Assembly (NCBI GenBank): GCA_000492175.2
Contig: CP097573.1
Location: forward strand, 496,001 to 560,000
Source of the DNA: Firmicutes bacterium ASF500
GTDB taxonomy: Bacteria; Bacillota; Clostridia; Oscillospirales; Oscillospiraceae
Length of the DNA stretch: 64,000 bases
Direction of reading: 5' to 3'
Below are positions 6,928 through 17,662 of this stretch, piece by piece (positions within the stretch are counted from its first letter, which is position 1; every line of letters starts with the position of its first letter). Under the pieces are notes generated by a model, which saw only the letters and a program-made list of their open reading frames with translations, was not told the DNA's origin and made no database searches. The position numbers and the translations under genes were made by a program.

Positions 6928-9355
6928 ACTGGCTCACACGAGAGCTGCCCTCCCCCTGGGGGCTGGGGGGCAGGTCGGGCAACGGCTCTGACTTCTTGGG
7001 GCGGCCCCGGCGGCGGGGAGCGGGTGTCTCCAGGGGAGCGCTCAGGGCGTGGGCCAGCACCTGGTCGGCCCGCTCCACCAGAATGAACTGGAGTGCCTTG
7101 CGGACCGTCTGGTCGATTTCCTCCAGATCCTTGGCGTTTTCAGCGGGAATGATCACCGTTTTGATGCCATTTCTGAACGCGGCCATGGTTTTCTCCTTCA
7201 GCCCGCCAATGGGCAGGACCCGGCCCCGGAGGGTGACCTCACCGGTCATCGCCAGCCCCCGGCGCACCGGGGTCCCGGTGAGGGCGGAGACCATAGCAGT
7301 GGTGATAGCGATTCCGGCGGAGGGGCCGTCCTTGGGGACCGCGCCCTCGGGGAAGTGGACGTGGATATCCTTCTCCTTATAGAAATCGGCGGAGATGTTC
7401 AGCCGGTCAGTCTGACTGCGGATGAAGCTGAGGGCGGCGTGGGCCGACTCCTTCATCACATCCCCCAGGTTGCCGGTAAGCTCCACCTTGCCGGAGCCGG
7501 GGACTACGTTGACCTCCACCTCCAGCAGCTCGCCCCCCACGGAGGTCCAGGCCAGGCCGTTGACGACCCCCACCCGCTCCTCCAGCGCCTGACGCTCGGG
7601 GTGATAGCGGGGCACGCCCAGGTATTCCTCCAGGTCCCTATCTGTAATGCGGATAAGCTTTACATCCTCTGTAACCACCTTCATCGCCGCCTTGCGGCAG
7701 AGGGCGGCCAGACGGCGCTCCAGCACACGGACCCCCGACTCCCGGGTATAGGCGGCAATGATCTCCCGCAGGGCTCCGTCGGACACCTTGAGCTGCTTTT
7801 TGGTCAGGCCGTGGCGCTTCAGCTCCTTGGGCAGGAGGTGCCTTTTGGCGATCTGCACCTTCTCCTCGTCGGTGTAGCTGGACAGCTCGATCACCTCCAT
7901 CCGGTCCAGCAGGGGCCGGGGGATGGTGTCGGTGGCGTTGGCGGTGGTGACAAACAGCACGTCGGACAAATCGAAGGGAATTTCCAAAAAGTTGTCCCGG
8001 AAGGTGGCGTTCTGCTCCCCGTCCAGCACCTCCAGCAGGGCCGAGGCCGGGTCTCCCCGGTGGTCGCGGCCCAGCTTGTCGATCTCATCCAGTAGGATGA
8101 GGGGGTTGCAGCTCTTGGCCTGATTGACGGCGCTGATAATCCGGCCGGGCATAGCCCCCACATAGGTCTTTCGGTGGCCTCTGATTTCCGCCTCGTCGCT
8201 GACGCCGCCCAGGGAGATACGGGCCAGCTTCCGGTTCATCGCCCGGGCCATGGACATGGCGATGGAGGTCTTGCCCACCCCCGGAGGGCCCACCAGGCAG
8301 ATAATCTGTCCCTTCAGCTCCGGGGCCAGCTGCTTGACGGCCACGAACTCCAAAATGCGCCGCTTCACCTTGTCCAGGCCGAAGTGGTCCTGGTCCAGCG
8401 CCTTCTGAACGGCGGGGACGCTGATTTTCTCCTTGGTCCGCTTGCCCCAGGGCAGCTCCAGGCAGGTGTCCAGATAGCCGCGCAGGACGGTGCTCTCCGA
8501 GGAGCTGTAGGACTGCTTAGCCAGACGGCTCAGCTCCTTGTTCAGCTTCTCCCGGACCTCGTCGGGCAGGGCGGCCCGGGCGATCTTTTCCCGGAACTCC
8601 TCAATCTCGTCGGCCTCCTCCCCCAGCTCGGACTGGATAGCCTTCATCTGCTCCCGGAGGTAGTAGTCCCGCTGGTGGTCGTTCATCTGCTCCCGGGCCC
8701 GCTCCTGAATCTCCTGGTCCAGGGAGAGAATCTCCACCTCCCGTTCCAGCAGGCGGTAGAGCTTCTCCAGCCGCTTGACAGGCCGCAGCTCCTCCAGGAT
8801 GGACTGCTTGTCGCTGTTGCGCATGGGGATATTTTGGGCGATATAGTCGGCGATATGGCCCGGGTCCTCGCTGGCAAGCACATGGACCATCAGGTCCGGG
8901 GACAGCTTGGGGGACAGCTCGGCGTAGTCCTGAAACAGCTCATAGGCCGCCCGGACCAGCGCCTCCGTCTTGGCGCTCCCCCGGGACTCGACGGCTTGAA
9001 TCTCCCGCACCTCCGCCTCCAGATAGGGCTGGGCGCGCAGAAGCTGGAGCAGGCGGCCCCGCCCCTGGCCCTCCACCATCACCCGGACGTTGTCCCCGGG
9101 CATCCGGAGAATCTGGCGGATGTTGGAGATGGTGCCCACCTGATACAGGTCGTTCAGCTCCGGCTCCTCCACCGCGATATCCTTCTGACCCACCAAGAAA
9201 ATGGGGCTCCCGGCGGTCATAGCCGCCTCCAGCGCCCGGACAGAGGCCTCCCGGGCCACCTCAAAATGAATCAGCACATTGGGAAACACCGTCAGCCCCC
9301 GCAGGGCGATGACGGGCATGGTGCTGGTATGGAGGATGTCATATTCCTTACTCAT
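6926..9355 (-). CDS. lon: ATP-dependent protease Lon (LonA)
   Basis: An 809-residue LonA. It has an N-terminal LON substrate domain (about 10-200), a coiled-coil linker and an AAA+ module with Walker [10 protein letters not shown] (356-364) and Walker [10 protein letters not shown] (about 419-427). The S16 protease domain has catalytic Ser679 in KDGPSAGIA and Lys722 in GGLKEK. It degrades damaged and regulatory cytoplasmic proteins. The C-terminal tail is unusual: an AT-hook-like RRRGRPKK followed by a Pro/Ser-rich end, encoded where the palindromic repeat abuts the gene. Downstream of clpX in the same direction. Confidence 0.97.
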   Translation of the reverse strand: MSKEYDILHTSTMPVIALRGLTVFPNVLIHFEVAREASVRALEAAMTAGSPIFLVGQKDIAVEEPELNDLYQVGTISNIRQILRMPGDNVRVMVEGQGRGRLLQLLRAQPYLEAEVREIQAVESRGSAKTEALVRAAYELFQDYAELSPKLSPDLMVHVLASEDPGHIADYIAQNIPMRNSDKQSILEELRPVKRLEKLYRLLEREVEILSLDQEIQERAREQMNDHQRDYYLREQMKAIQSELGEEADEIEEFREKIARAALPDEVREKLNKELSRLAKQSYSSSESTVLRGYLDTCLELPWGKRTKEKISVPAVQKALDQDHFGLDKVKRRILEFVAVKQLAPELKGQIICLVGPPGVGKTSIAMSMARAMNRKLARISLGGVSDEAEIRGHRKTYVGAMPGRIISAVNQAKSCNPLILLDEIDKLGRDHRGDPASALLEVLDGEQNATFRDNFLEIPFDLSDVLFVTTANATDTIPRPLLDRMEVIELSSYTDEEKVQIAKRHLLPKELKRHGLTKKQLKVSDGALREIIAAYTRESGVRVLERRLAALCRKAAMKVVTEDVKLIRITDRDLEEYLGVPRYHPERQALEERVGVVNGLAWTSVGGELLEVEVNVVPGSGKVELTGNLGDVMKESAHAALSFIRSQTDRLNISADFYKEKDIHVHFPEGAVPKDGPSAGIAITTAMVSALTGTPVRRGLAMTGEVTLRGRVLPIGGLKEKTMAAFRNGIKTVIIPAENAKDLEEIDQTVRKALQFILVERADQVLAHALSAPLETPAPRRRGRPKKSEPLPDLPPSPQGEGSSRVSQ

Positions 9356-9419
9356 AGCAAGTCACTTCCTCTCAGAGAAATTGGCTCCCTCTCTCTGAGG
9401 GAGGTAGGGGGTAGACCAA

Positions 9420-9456
9420 ACGCCCCGCGCCCCCGCCTGGGGGTACCGCGGGGCGT
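9420..9456 (-). terminator. Hairpin between clpX and lon
   Basis: ACGCCCCGCG (9420-9429) pairs with CGCGGGGCGT (9447-9456). No long T-tract follows, so it may be an attenuating or mRNA-end hairpin after clpX rather than a strong terminator. Confidence 0.45.
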
Positions 9457-9465
9457 CTGAACATT

Positions 9466-10788
<1,323 letters not shown>

Positions 10789-10817
10789 GGATACACCTCG
10801 TTTACGGGACCGGGTCC

Positions 10818-11399
10818 TCACCGTTTATCCAGCACCTTGTCCACCAGACCGTACTCCAGGGCCTCCTGGGCGGTCATGAAGTTGTCCCGCTCGCAGTCGG
10901 CGGTGACCACCTCGATGGGCTTGCCGGTGTTTTCAGACAGGATCTGGTTCATCCGCTTTTTGATGATCTCCAGCCGCTTCAAGTGGATGGCCATATCGGT
11001 GATCTGGCCCTTGGTCCCGGCGGAGGGCTGGTGAATCATAATCTCAGCGTTGGGCAGGGCCAGGCGCTTGCCCTTGGCCCCAGAGGACAGCAGGAAGGCC
11101 CCCATAGAGGCGGCCATACCGATGCAGATGGTGGACACGTCGCACTTGATATACTGCATCGTGTCGTAAATCGCCATACCGGCGGTGACAGAGCCGCCGG
11201 GGCTGTTGATATAAAACTGAATGTCCTTGTCCGGATCCTGGGCCTCCAGATACAGCAGCTGGGCCACGATCAGGGAGGCGGTGGTGTCGTTGACCTCCTC
11301 GGACAGCATGATGATACGGTCGTTGAGCAGACGGGAGAAAATATCATAGGACCGCTCGCCCCGGTTGGTCTGCTCCACTACATAAGGGACTAAACTCAT
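10818..11399 (-). CDS. clpP: ATP-dependent Clp protease proteolytic subunit ClpP
   Basis: A 193-residue serine protease with Ser98 in [11 protein letters not shown] and His123 in MIHQP, plus the conserved [13 protein letters not shown] handle region. It forms the tetradecameric chamber served by ClpX. Length and sequence are standard. The gene lies between tig and clpX on the same strand, consistent with one proteostasis operon. Confidence 0.97.
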   Translation of the reverse strand: MSLVPYVVEQTNRGERSYDIFSRLLNDRIIMLSEEVNDTTASLIVAQLLYLEAQDPDKDIQFYINSPGGSVTAGMAIYDTMQYIKCDVSTICIGMAASMGAFLLSSGAKGKRLALPNAEIMIHQPSAGTKGQITDMAIHLKRLEIIKKRMNQILSENTGKPIEVVTADCERDNFMTAQEALEYGLVDKVLDKR

Positions 11400-11477
11400 A
11401 ACGATACTCCTTTTTTCTGGCAGGATACGAAATTATACCCGTCCCGCAGGAAATTCATTCCTCAAGACAGCGGCACG

Positions 11478-11504
11478 CCCGGGACGGCTTTCGGCCGTCC
11501 CGGG
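11478..11504 (-). terminator. Hairpin after trigger factor gene
   Basis: CCCGGGACGGC (11478-11488) and GCCGTCCCGGG (11494-11504) form an 11-bp perfect stem just after the tig stop. There is no T-run, so full termination is uncertain; it may only end or stabilise the tig message before clpP. Confidence 0.5.
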
Positions 11505-11511
11505 ACATATG

Positions 11512-12891
11512 TTACTCCTCGGTCTTGGGCTCCTCGGTCTTCTTGGCCCGGGTGCGCTTGGGCTTGGCCTCGCCCTCCTCCGCCTTTTTGGCGGTCTTCT
11601 TGGCGGCGGTCTTCTTGGCCTTGCCCGCCTTGGCGCTGTCCAGAACCACACGGCTGGCCTTGCGCAGCACCAGGTCCTGCTTCAGGGCCTCCTGAGCCAC
11701 AACGGCCTTCACCTGCTCCACCGGCATATTGTACTGCTCGGACAGCTTGGTGATCTCGGCCTCATACTCCTCGTCGGAGACCTCCAGACCCTCGGCCTTG
11801 GCCACGGCGGTGAGGGCCAGCTCCATCTGCACCTGCTTCAAAGCGGCGGGACGGGCGGAGGTACGCATCATCTCGGGGGTCATGCCCATCATGGACATGT
11901 AGTCGTCCACCCGCATGCCCTGGTTCTGGATACGCATGGCGTAGTCGTCCATAATGCGGTCCACCTGGACCTCCACCATGCCGTCGGGGATCTCGCACTC
12001 CATCCCCTCCACCAGCTGCTCCATAATGGCGTTCTCGAACTCGGCCTGGGCCTGACCCTTCTTCCGCTCCAGCAGCTTCTCGCCCAGGTCCTTGCGGAAG
12101 TCGGCCAGGGTCTCGAACTCAGACACGTCCTTGGCAAACTCGTCGTCCACCTCGGGGACCTGGGACTCCTTGACCTCGTTGCACTTCACATGGAAGACCA
12201 CGGCCTTGCCGGCCAAGTCGGGGTGATACTCCTCGGGGAAGGTGATGTCGATATCCCGCTCGTCGCCGGCCTTCATGCCGACCACCTGCTCCTCAAAGCC
12301 GGGGACGAAGGTACCCGCGCCCAGCTTCAGGTCGTGGTTCTCGCCCTTGCCGCCCTCGAAGGGGGTGCCGTTGTCAAAGCCCTCGAAGTCGATGACGGCG
12401 GTATCGCCTTCCCTGGCCTCCCGGTCCACGCTGACCAGACGGGTAGCCCGGTCCACGTAGGGCTTGAGCTCCTGGTCAATGTCCTCGTCGGTGACCTTGG
12501 GGTCCTCCTTGGGGGCGGTGAGGCCCTTATACTCGCCCAGCTTGGCCTCGGGGCGGACGGAGACCAGCGCCTTGAAGGTGAAGCCCTCCTTGCCCACCTC
12601 CACGATCTCCATCTTGGGGTAGCCAACATCGTCCAGGCCCTGCTCCTTCACGGCCTCTTCATAGGCGGCGGGATAGAGCTCGTTGATGGCGTCCTCATAG
12701 AAGACGCTGGGGCCGTACATGCCCTCGATGATCTTCCGGGGGGCCTTGCCCTTGCGGAAGCCGGGGACGTTCATGCGGCCCCGGGTCTTCAAATAGACCT
12801 TCTGGATGGCGGCCTCAAAGGCGTCGGCCTCCACCTGGATGGTGAGCTCTACGGTGCTCTTCTCTTTCGTCTCAACACTGGTGACCTTCAT
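11512..12891 (-). CDS. tig: Trigger factor (ribosome-associated chaperone / PPIase)
   Basis: A 459-residue trigger factor. It has the ribosome-binding N-domain with the FRKGKAPRK signature (about residues 46-54), an FKBP-like PPIase domain (about 150-245, DTAVIDFEGF...) and a helical C-domain. The last ~40 residues form a Lys/Ala-rich, alternating basic-acidic tail (AKKTAAKKTAKK...) that is longer than in the classical protein. It shelters nascent chains at the ribosome exit. First gene of the tig-clpP-clpX-lon-engB series. Confidence 0.96.
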   Translation of the reverse strand: MKVTSVETKEKSTVELTIQVEADAFEAAIQKVYLKTRGRMNVPGFRKGKAPRKIIEGMYGPSVFYEDAINELYPAAYEEAVKEQGLDDVGYPKMEIVEVGKEGFTFKALVSVRPEAKLGEYKGLTAPKEDPKVTDEDIDQELKPYVDRATRLVSVDREAREGDTAVIDFEGFDNGTPFEGGKGENHDLKLGAGTFVPGFEEQVVGMKAGDERDIDITFPEEYHPDLAGKAVVFHVKCNEVKESQVPEVDDEFAKDVSEFETLADFRKDLGEKLLERKKGQAQAEFENAIMEQLVEGMECEIPDGMVEVQVDRIMDDYAMRIQNQGMRVDDYMSMMGMTPEMMRTSARPAALKQVQMELALTAVAKAEGLEVSDEEYEAEITKLSEQYNMPVEQVKAVVAQEALKQDLVLRKASRVVLDSAKAGKAKKTAAKKTAKKAEEGEAKPKRTRAKKTEEPKTEE

Positions 12892-12912
12892 TTGTTCAAT
12901 TTCCTCCTATGA

Positions 12913-12940
12913 GCCCCGCCTGACGGACCGCCCGCGGGGC
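12913..12940 (-). promoter_or_regulatory. 5' leader hairpin of tig
   Basis: GCCCCGC (12913-12919) and GCGGGGC (12934-12940) form a stem immediately upstream of the tig ribosome site AGGAGG. A weak TAGAAT -10 candidate lies at 12961-12966. The hairpin could modulate translation of tig, but nothing identifies a ligand or known RNA family. Confidence 0.35.
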
Positions 12941-13042
12941 CATTTTACTTTCGCCACGATATTCTATCAGATATCCAGCGATTTGAATAGTCTTTTTTTG
13001 AAATTTCCCTGTTTTTTTCCTATTTAACCGGTAGGACACGCC

Positions 13043-13732
13043 CTAATCCAGCAATTTGACGGGGGAAAAGGCCAGATAGTCCGCCGCGATCAGGCGGTAT
13101 TCCACATTCCCCTGCCGTCCGGTGACGGCCAGGCGGTGGCTGCCGCCGTGGAGGTGGCCGTAACAGCACAGGCTCACCCCGTAGCGCTCCATCAGGTCAA
13201 TGATCTCCTGACAGCGGTAGCCCTGGTACAGGGGCGGATAGTGGAGAAAGCACAGCTTCTCCCTCTCCCCCGCCGCCTTCAAAGAGGCCTCCAGCCGGAT
13301 CAGCTCCCGGTTGAAGATCTTGGCGGAGTGCTCCCCCCGGTCCTCCTCATAGAACCAGCCCCGGGTGCCGCACAGGGCGGTGTCCCCGTAGAGGTGGCAG
13401 TTGTTGTGTAAAATCTCCAGGGTGGCGAAGCCCTTCTCCTGAAAAAAGGCCTTCATCTTGGAGGCGGTGGTCCACCAATAGTCGTGGTTGCCCTTGAGGA
13501 GGAGCTTCCGCCCCCCGGGCAGGGCATCCAGAAAGGCGAAGTCGGGGGCGGCCTCCTCCAGGCTCATGCCCCAGGACACGTCGCCGCACACCACCACGGT
13601 GTCCTCCGGGCCCACGGCGGAAAATCCCTCCCTCAGCTTGTCCACATAGCCGGTCCACCTGCCTCCGAACACGTCCATAGGCTTGCTTCCGCCCAGGGAC
13701 AGATGGGTGTCTCCGATGGCGTACAGGGCCAT
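13043..13732 (-). CDS. Calcineurin-like metallophosphoesterase
   Basis: A 229-residue cytosolic protein with the complete two-metal phosphoesterase signature: GDTH (7-10), GDVSWGM (50-56), GNHDYWW (81-87) and GHLHGGSH near 197. A family of such proteins of this length is widespread in Clostridia, but the substrate is not known. It starts 3 bp after thrC, so the two are probably co-transcribed, though a functional link to threonine synthesis is not evident. Confidence 0.85.
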   Translation of the reverse strand: MALYAIGDTHLSLGGSKPMDVFGGRWTGYVDKLREGFSAVGPEDTVVVCGDVSWGMSLEEAAPDFAFLDALPGGRKLLLKGNHDYWWTTASKMKAFFQEKGFATLEILHNNCHLYGDTALCGTRGWFYEEDRGEHSAKIFNRELIRLEASLKAAGEREKLCFLHYPPLYQGYRCQEIIDLMERYGVSLCCYGHLHGGSHRLAVTGRQGNVEYRLIAADYLAFSPVKLLD

Positions 13733-13735
13733 GGC

Positions 13736-15220
13736 TCACCCCAGAAGGGACCGCACCGCGTCCAGCATGTGGTCCTTCTCCACCACCTGGGTGAAGCGGA
13801 CCTGCTTGTCCCGCAGTCCGGCCAGGGGGGCGGGGGCGGGCAGTCCGGTCTTGGCGGACAGCTGGTCCAGCGCGTCCAGGCCGTGGGCGGGAGCGGTCTC
13901 CCCCAGGGCCTCCAGCACGCTGGCGCAGAACTTGAAGGGGCTGGCGGTGGAGGCCACGACGGCGGGGGTGTCGTCCCCCGTCTCCTGGCGGTACTGCTCC
14001 AGGGCGGAGAAGGCCACGGCGGTGTGGGTGTCGATCAAATAGCCGTGCTTGTCATACATGGAGCGGATCACCCGCTGCGTCTCCCTGTCGTCGCAGAAAT
14101 AGCCCTTGAAGCACTTTTGCAGCTTGTCCTTCACCCGGCCGCTCACCTGATACCGGCCCGTCTCCGCCAGCTGTTCCATATAGCCCCTGACCTCCGCCGT
14201 GTCGCCGGTGAGGGCAAAGAGCAGCCGCTCCAGGTTGGAGGAGATGAGGATGTCCATAGAGGGGGACATGGTGGTGTAGAACTGCCGGTTCCGGTCGTAA
14301 ACCCCCTCCCGGATGAAGTCGGTGAGGACGTTGTTGCTGTTGGAGGCGCAGATGAGCTGGCCGATGGGCAGGCCCATCTCCCGGGCGTAGTAGGCCGCCA
14401 GGATGTTGCCGAAGTTGCCGGTGGGGACGCAGATATTCACGCTCTGGCCCGGGGCCAGCTTCCCGTCCCGGAGCAGGTCGCAGTAGGCGGAAATATAATA
14501 AACCAGCTGAGGCAGTACCCGGCCCCAGTTGATGGAGTTGGCGGAGGAGAAGAAATATCCCTGATCCGCCAGCTCCTGCCGGACCGCCCCGTCAGAGAAC
14601 AGCCGCTTCACGCCGGTCTGGGCGTCGTCGAAGTTGCCCACCACGGCGGCCACTCCCACGTTGTCCCCCTCCTGGGTGACCATCTGGAGCTGCTGGACCT
14701 CCGACACCCCGTCCTTGGGGTAGAAGACCAGAATTTTGGTCCGGGGCACGTTTTTGAAGCCCTCCAGAGCCCCCTTTCCCGTGTCTCCCGAGGTAGCCAC
14801 CAGGATGCACACCGTCTTATCCTCCTCCGTCTTCGACAGGGAGGCGGTGAGCAGATGGGGCAGCATCTGGAGGGCCATGTCCTTAAAGGCGCAGGTGGGC
14901 CCGTGCCACAGCTCCAGGCAGTGGGTATTCCCGTCCACCGCACGGACGGGGGCCACCGCCGGGGTATCAAACTTGTCCGGTCCGTAGGCGGCCCCGGCAA
15001 AGTCGGTGAGCTCCTTGACGGTGAATTCCTCCAGGAACATCTTCATAATATACACCGCTCGCTGCTGATAGGCCATGCCCAGCATATCCTCCAGCGCCTT
15101 GCCCGGCAGCTTGGGGATGTAGCATGGCGTCAGCAGTCCGCCGTCCTTCGCCAGTCCCTGGGAGATGGCCTGGGCGGCGGAATACTGGATGGTGTTGTCC
15201 CGTGTGCTGATATACCGCAT
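13736..15220 (-). CDS. thrC: Threonine synthase
   Basis: A 494-residue PLP enzyme of the long (ThrC2) type. The N-terminus YISTRDN...SAAQAISQGLAKDGGLL and the PLP-lysine motif HGPTCAFKDMALQ (Lys113) are characteristic, as are the SGDTGKGALEGF and CVPTGNFGNILAAYYAREMGLP phosphate-binding segments. It converts O-phosphohomoserine to threonine. Ribosome site AAGGAAGG precedes the ATG. No other threonine-pathway gene is nearby. Confidence 0.95.
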   Translation of the reverse strand: MRYISTRDNTIQYSAAQAISQGLAKDGGLLTPCYIPKLPGKALEDMLGMAYQQRAVYIMKMFLEEFTVKELTDFAGAAYGPDKFDTPAVAPVRAVDGNTHCLELWHGPTCAFKDMALQMLPHLLTASLSKTEEDKTVCILVATSGDTGKGALEGFKNVPRTKILVFYPKDGVSEVQQLQMVTQEGDNVGVAAVVGNFDDAQTGVKRLFSDGAVRQELADQGYFFSSANSINWGRVLPQLVYYISAYCDLLRDGKLAPGQSVNICVPTGNFGNILAAYYAREMGLPIGQLICASNSNNVLTDFIREGVYDRNRQFYTTMSPSMDILISSNLERLLFALTGDTAEVRGYMEQLAETGRYQVSGRVKDKLQKCFKGYFCDDRETQRVIRSMYDKHGYLIDTHTAVAFSALEQYRQETGDDTPAVVASTASPFKFCASVLEALGETAPAHGLDALDQLSAKTGLPAPAPLAGLRDKQVRFTQVVEKDHMLDAVRSLLG

Positions 15221-15296
15221 GTCGATCCTTCCTTATCATTTTAATGACGGCTCCTATTATGCCAGCTTTCCCCTGTGAGGTCAAGGGATTTTATAA

Positions 15297-15665
15297 TCAA
15301 AAGGCGTTTTCCAGATGGAAAATCTCCGGGGCTTTTGTGGCCGTCCCCTGGGGGGCGTAAATCTCGATCACGTCGAACCGGGGCTGGAGTTCCGTGGGGT
15401 GGCGGACGAGGTAGAGCTCGGCGGAGGCCCGCAGCTTCGCCTGCTTGCGCCGGTCCACAAAGGCGGCCGCCGTGCCGTAGGCGGCGCTCTTGCGCAGCTT
15501 GACCTCCACAAAGCACAGGTAGACGCCGTCCTCGGCGATCAGGTCGATCTCCCCGAAGCGGCATTTCCAGTTGGCCCCCGTGACTTGAAAGCCCTTTTTC
15601 CGCAGACACTCCGCCGCCCGTTCCTCCCCCCACTGGCCCAGCAGGCGGCTCTCCTGCCCGCTCAC
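15297..15665 (-). CDS. YraN / UPF0102 family nuclease-like protein
   Basis: A 122-residue protein with the PD-(D/E)XK-like UPF0102 core: GEERAAECLRKKGF, then CRFGEIDLIAED (the acidic motif) and VCFVEVK-type FVEVKLRK. Its role is not established; the family often neighbours rnhB, as here, where the start overlaps the rnhB stop by 4 bp (ATGA). Full length. Confidence 0.9.
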   Translation of the reverse strand: MSGQESRLLGQWGEERAAECLRKKGFQVTGANWKCRFGEIDLIAEDGVYLCFVEVKLRKSAAYGTAAAFVDRRKQAKLRASAELYLVRHPTELQPRFDVIEIYAPQGTATKAPEIFHLENAF

Positions 15666-16276
15666 AGCTTCCGCTCCTTTTTCAGGAACGTCCTGCGATG
15701 AATGGGACTGGGGCCGTACCGGGCCAGCAGCTCGTAGTGGAGCTTGGTGCCGTATCCCTTGTGCTTGTCAAAGCGGTACTCCGGATATTGCTCCGCCATC
15801 TCCACCATAAAGCGGTCCCGGCTCACCTTGGCTAAAATGGACGCCGCCGCGATAGAGGCTGACAGGCTATCTCCCTTTACAAGGCATCGGTGGGGCGTCA
15901 CAATGGCCGCGGACCGGCCCTTGTCCCGGTTCCCGTCGATGAGGGCGAAGTCGGGGGTATGCGCCAGCCCGTCGATTGCCAGCTGCATCGCCTTCATCCG
16001 GGCGCTGAGGATGTCGGTCTCGTCGATCTCCGCCGCGTCCACAAAGGCCACCGACCAGGCCAGGGCCTGGTCCTGGATGACAGGGAAAAGTACTTCACGG
16101 CGTTTTTCGGTCAGCTTCTTGGAGTCGTCCAGACCGGGCAGGTCGACCCCCAGCGGCAGAATCACCGCCGCCGCGTACACCGGCCCCGCCAGGGGCCCCG
16201 CCCCCGCCTCGTCACAGCCGCAGACGGCGGCATGGCCCTCAAACAGCGCCTCCTTTTCATACTGCCAGAAATCCAT
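15662..16276 (-). CDS. rnhB: Ribonuclease HII
   Basis: A 204-residue enzyme from the ATG at 16276, preceded by AAAGGAG. The first catalytic motif CDEAGAGPLAGPVYAAAV supplies Asp and Glu. LDDSKKLTEKRRE, LAKVSRDR and the C-terminal KHKGYGTKLHYELL complete the RNase HII pattern. It removes RNA from RNA-DNA hybrids and misincorporated ribonucleotides. A longer frame upstream runs into the repeat mosaic. Confidence 0.94.
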   Translation of the reverse strand: MDFWQYEKEALFEGHAAVCGCDEAGAGPLAGPVYAAAVILPLGVDLPGLDDSKKLTEKRREVLFPVIQDQALAWSVAFVDAAEIDETDILSARMKAMQLAIDGLAHTPDFALIDGNRDKGRSAAIVTPHRCLVKGDSLSASIAAASILAKVSRDRFMVEMAEQYPEYRFDKHKGYGTKLHYELLARYGPSPIHRRTFLKKERKL

Positions 16277-16309
16277 CGTAATCGCTCCTTTCGTCCCCCG
16301 CAGGGCCAA

Positions 16310-16682
16310 GGCCCCTTTTCCCCGCAGGGGGGACGCCGCATCCGTAAGGCGGCAAAGCCGCCAACGGCTGCGCAGTGAAAGGGGCTGTCAGCCGAAGGCT
16401 GACTGAGGATTGCGTTCGCGAAGCGAACATACGAAGTAAACGAGTGTAGGGCGCGACGACCTCGGCGTGCCGTTCTTCAGGGGTGCGTTGTAGGGGCGGA
16501 TATTATCCGCCCCTACATGAGGCTCTAAGACCTCGTTTGCTTCGCATATTTTGGCTTCGCCAAAATGCAATCCTCCGCCCCAGTTTGCGAACTGGGGCAC
16601 CTCCTTTCACTGGATATCCGTTAGCGGCTCTGCCGCTTACGGATATCGCGTCCCCCTTGCGGGGAAAAGGAGGCTTTTTGCG
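16310..16682. repeat. Mosaic of palindromic repeat elements between rnhB and ylqF
   Basis: This non-coding stretch is packed with inverted repeats: TTCGCGAAGCGAA near 16414, GTAGGGGCGGATA-TTATCCGCCCCTAC (about 16490-16516), TTTTGGCTTCGCCAAAA (about 16548-16564), CCCAGTTTGCGAACTGGG (about 16579-16596) and GATATCCGTTAGCGG...CCGCTTACGGATATC (about 16612-16649). It also contains the GTAGGGCGCGACGACC text seen beside lon. It looks like nested REP/MITE-like elements. No plausible gene is present. Confidence 0.7.
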
Positions 16683-16685
16683 CCC

Positions 16686-17555
16686 CTACGGTACCTCCAA
16701 AGTAAACCGTCCCAGCCTGCTCCCCCGGTACTCATCCAGGAGGACCCGGGCCATGCGTTCCGTGTCCAGCTCTCCGCCGGAGATACGCATCCCCCGTTTG
16801 GCGGCGCAGGCCTGGAGGAGCCGGTAGCCCCAGGCCACGTCATTTTCTCCCTCCTCCCGGGCGGGGACCTCGGCCAGCTTGTAGCCGTCCATCAGCGCCT
16901 GGGGGTAGCGCTCCCCCAGCAGGGTCATGAAGTGACAGCCCAGGGTCTCCACGTCCATGATCTCGTCCTTCACCGCCCCGGTAAAGGCCAGGTGCATCCC
17001 GGTAACCTCGTCCTCAAACTTGGGCCAGAGGATGCCGGGGGTATCCAGCAGGTCCAGGCCCTGGTCCACGTGGACCCACTGCTTCCCCCGGGTGACGCCG
17101 GGCCGGTCGCTGGCCTTGGCGGATTTTTTCTTGGCTACCTTATTGATAAAGGTGGACTTTCCCACATTGGGCACCCCCACAACCATGGCCCGGACGGGAC
17201 GGCCGATCTGGCCCTTCTCCTTCCACCGGGCGATCTGGTCCTTGAGCACCCCCTGGACCACCGCCGAAAACTGGTTGATCCCCCGGCCCGACCGGGCGTC
17301 GGTCTCCAGAACGGAGTGCCCCTGACTGCGGAAGTGGGCTCCCCAGGTCTTGTTCTGGGCGGGGTCGGCCTGGTCAGCACGGTTTAGGACAATCAGCCGG
17401 GGCTTTCCCGCGCAGATGGCGTCAATATCCGGGTTGCGGCTGGACGCCGGAATGCGGGCATCGATAATCTCCACCACAATGTCCACCAGCTTCAGATCCG
17501 CCTCAATCTGCCGCCGGGTTTTGGTCATGTGGCCGGGGTACCATTGGATGTTCAT
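16686..17555 (-). CDS. ylqF: Ribosome biogenesis GTPase YlqF (RbgA)
   Basis: A 289-residue circularly permuted GTPase. The order of motifs is G4 LNRAD (about 76-80), then G1 GVPNVGKST (about 148-156), then G3 DTPG (about 195-198), the YlqF hallmark. The N-terminus MNIQWYPGHMTKTRRQ is typical. It is required for late assembly of the 50S subunit. Its C-terminus abuts the palindromic repeat mosaic. Confidence 0.95.
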   Translation of the reverse strand: MNIQWYPGHMTKTRRQIEADLKLVDIVVEIIDARIPASSRNPDIDAICAGKPRLIVLNRADQADPAQNKTWGAHFRSQGHSVLETDARSGRGINQFSAVVQGVLKDQIARWKEKGQIGRPVRAMVVGVPNVGKSTFINKVAKKKSAKASDRPGVTRGKQWVHVDQGLDLLDTPGILWPKFEDEVTGMHLAFTGAVKDEIMDVETLGCHFMTLLGERYPQALMDGYKLAEVPAREEGENDVAWGYRLLQACAAKRGMRISGGELDTERMARVLLDEYRGSRLGRFTLEVP

Positions 17556-17662
17556 AGGAGACCTCCCAAAATTTCAGAGATTTGTAAGAGATTTTTCCTC
17601 TTTTTTGTAAGAAATATCTGGTATCCTTCCCGTACTCGTTACAGGAAAGGATATGAATTACC

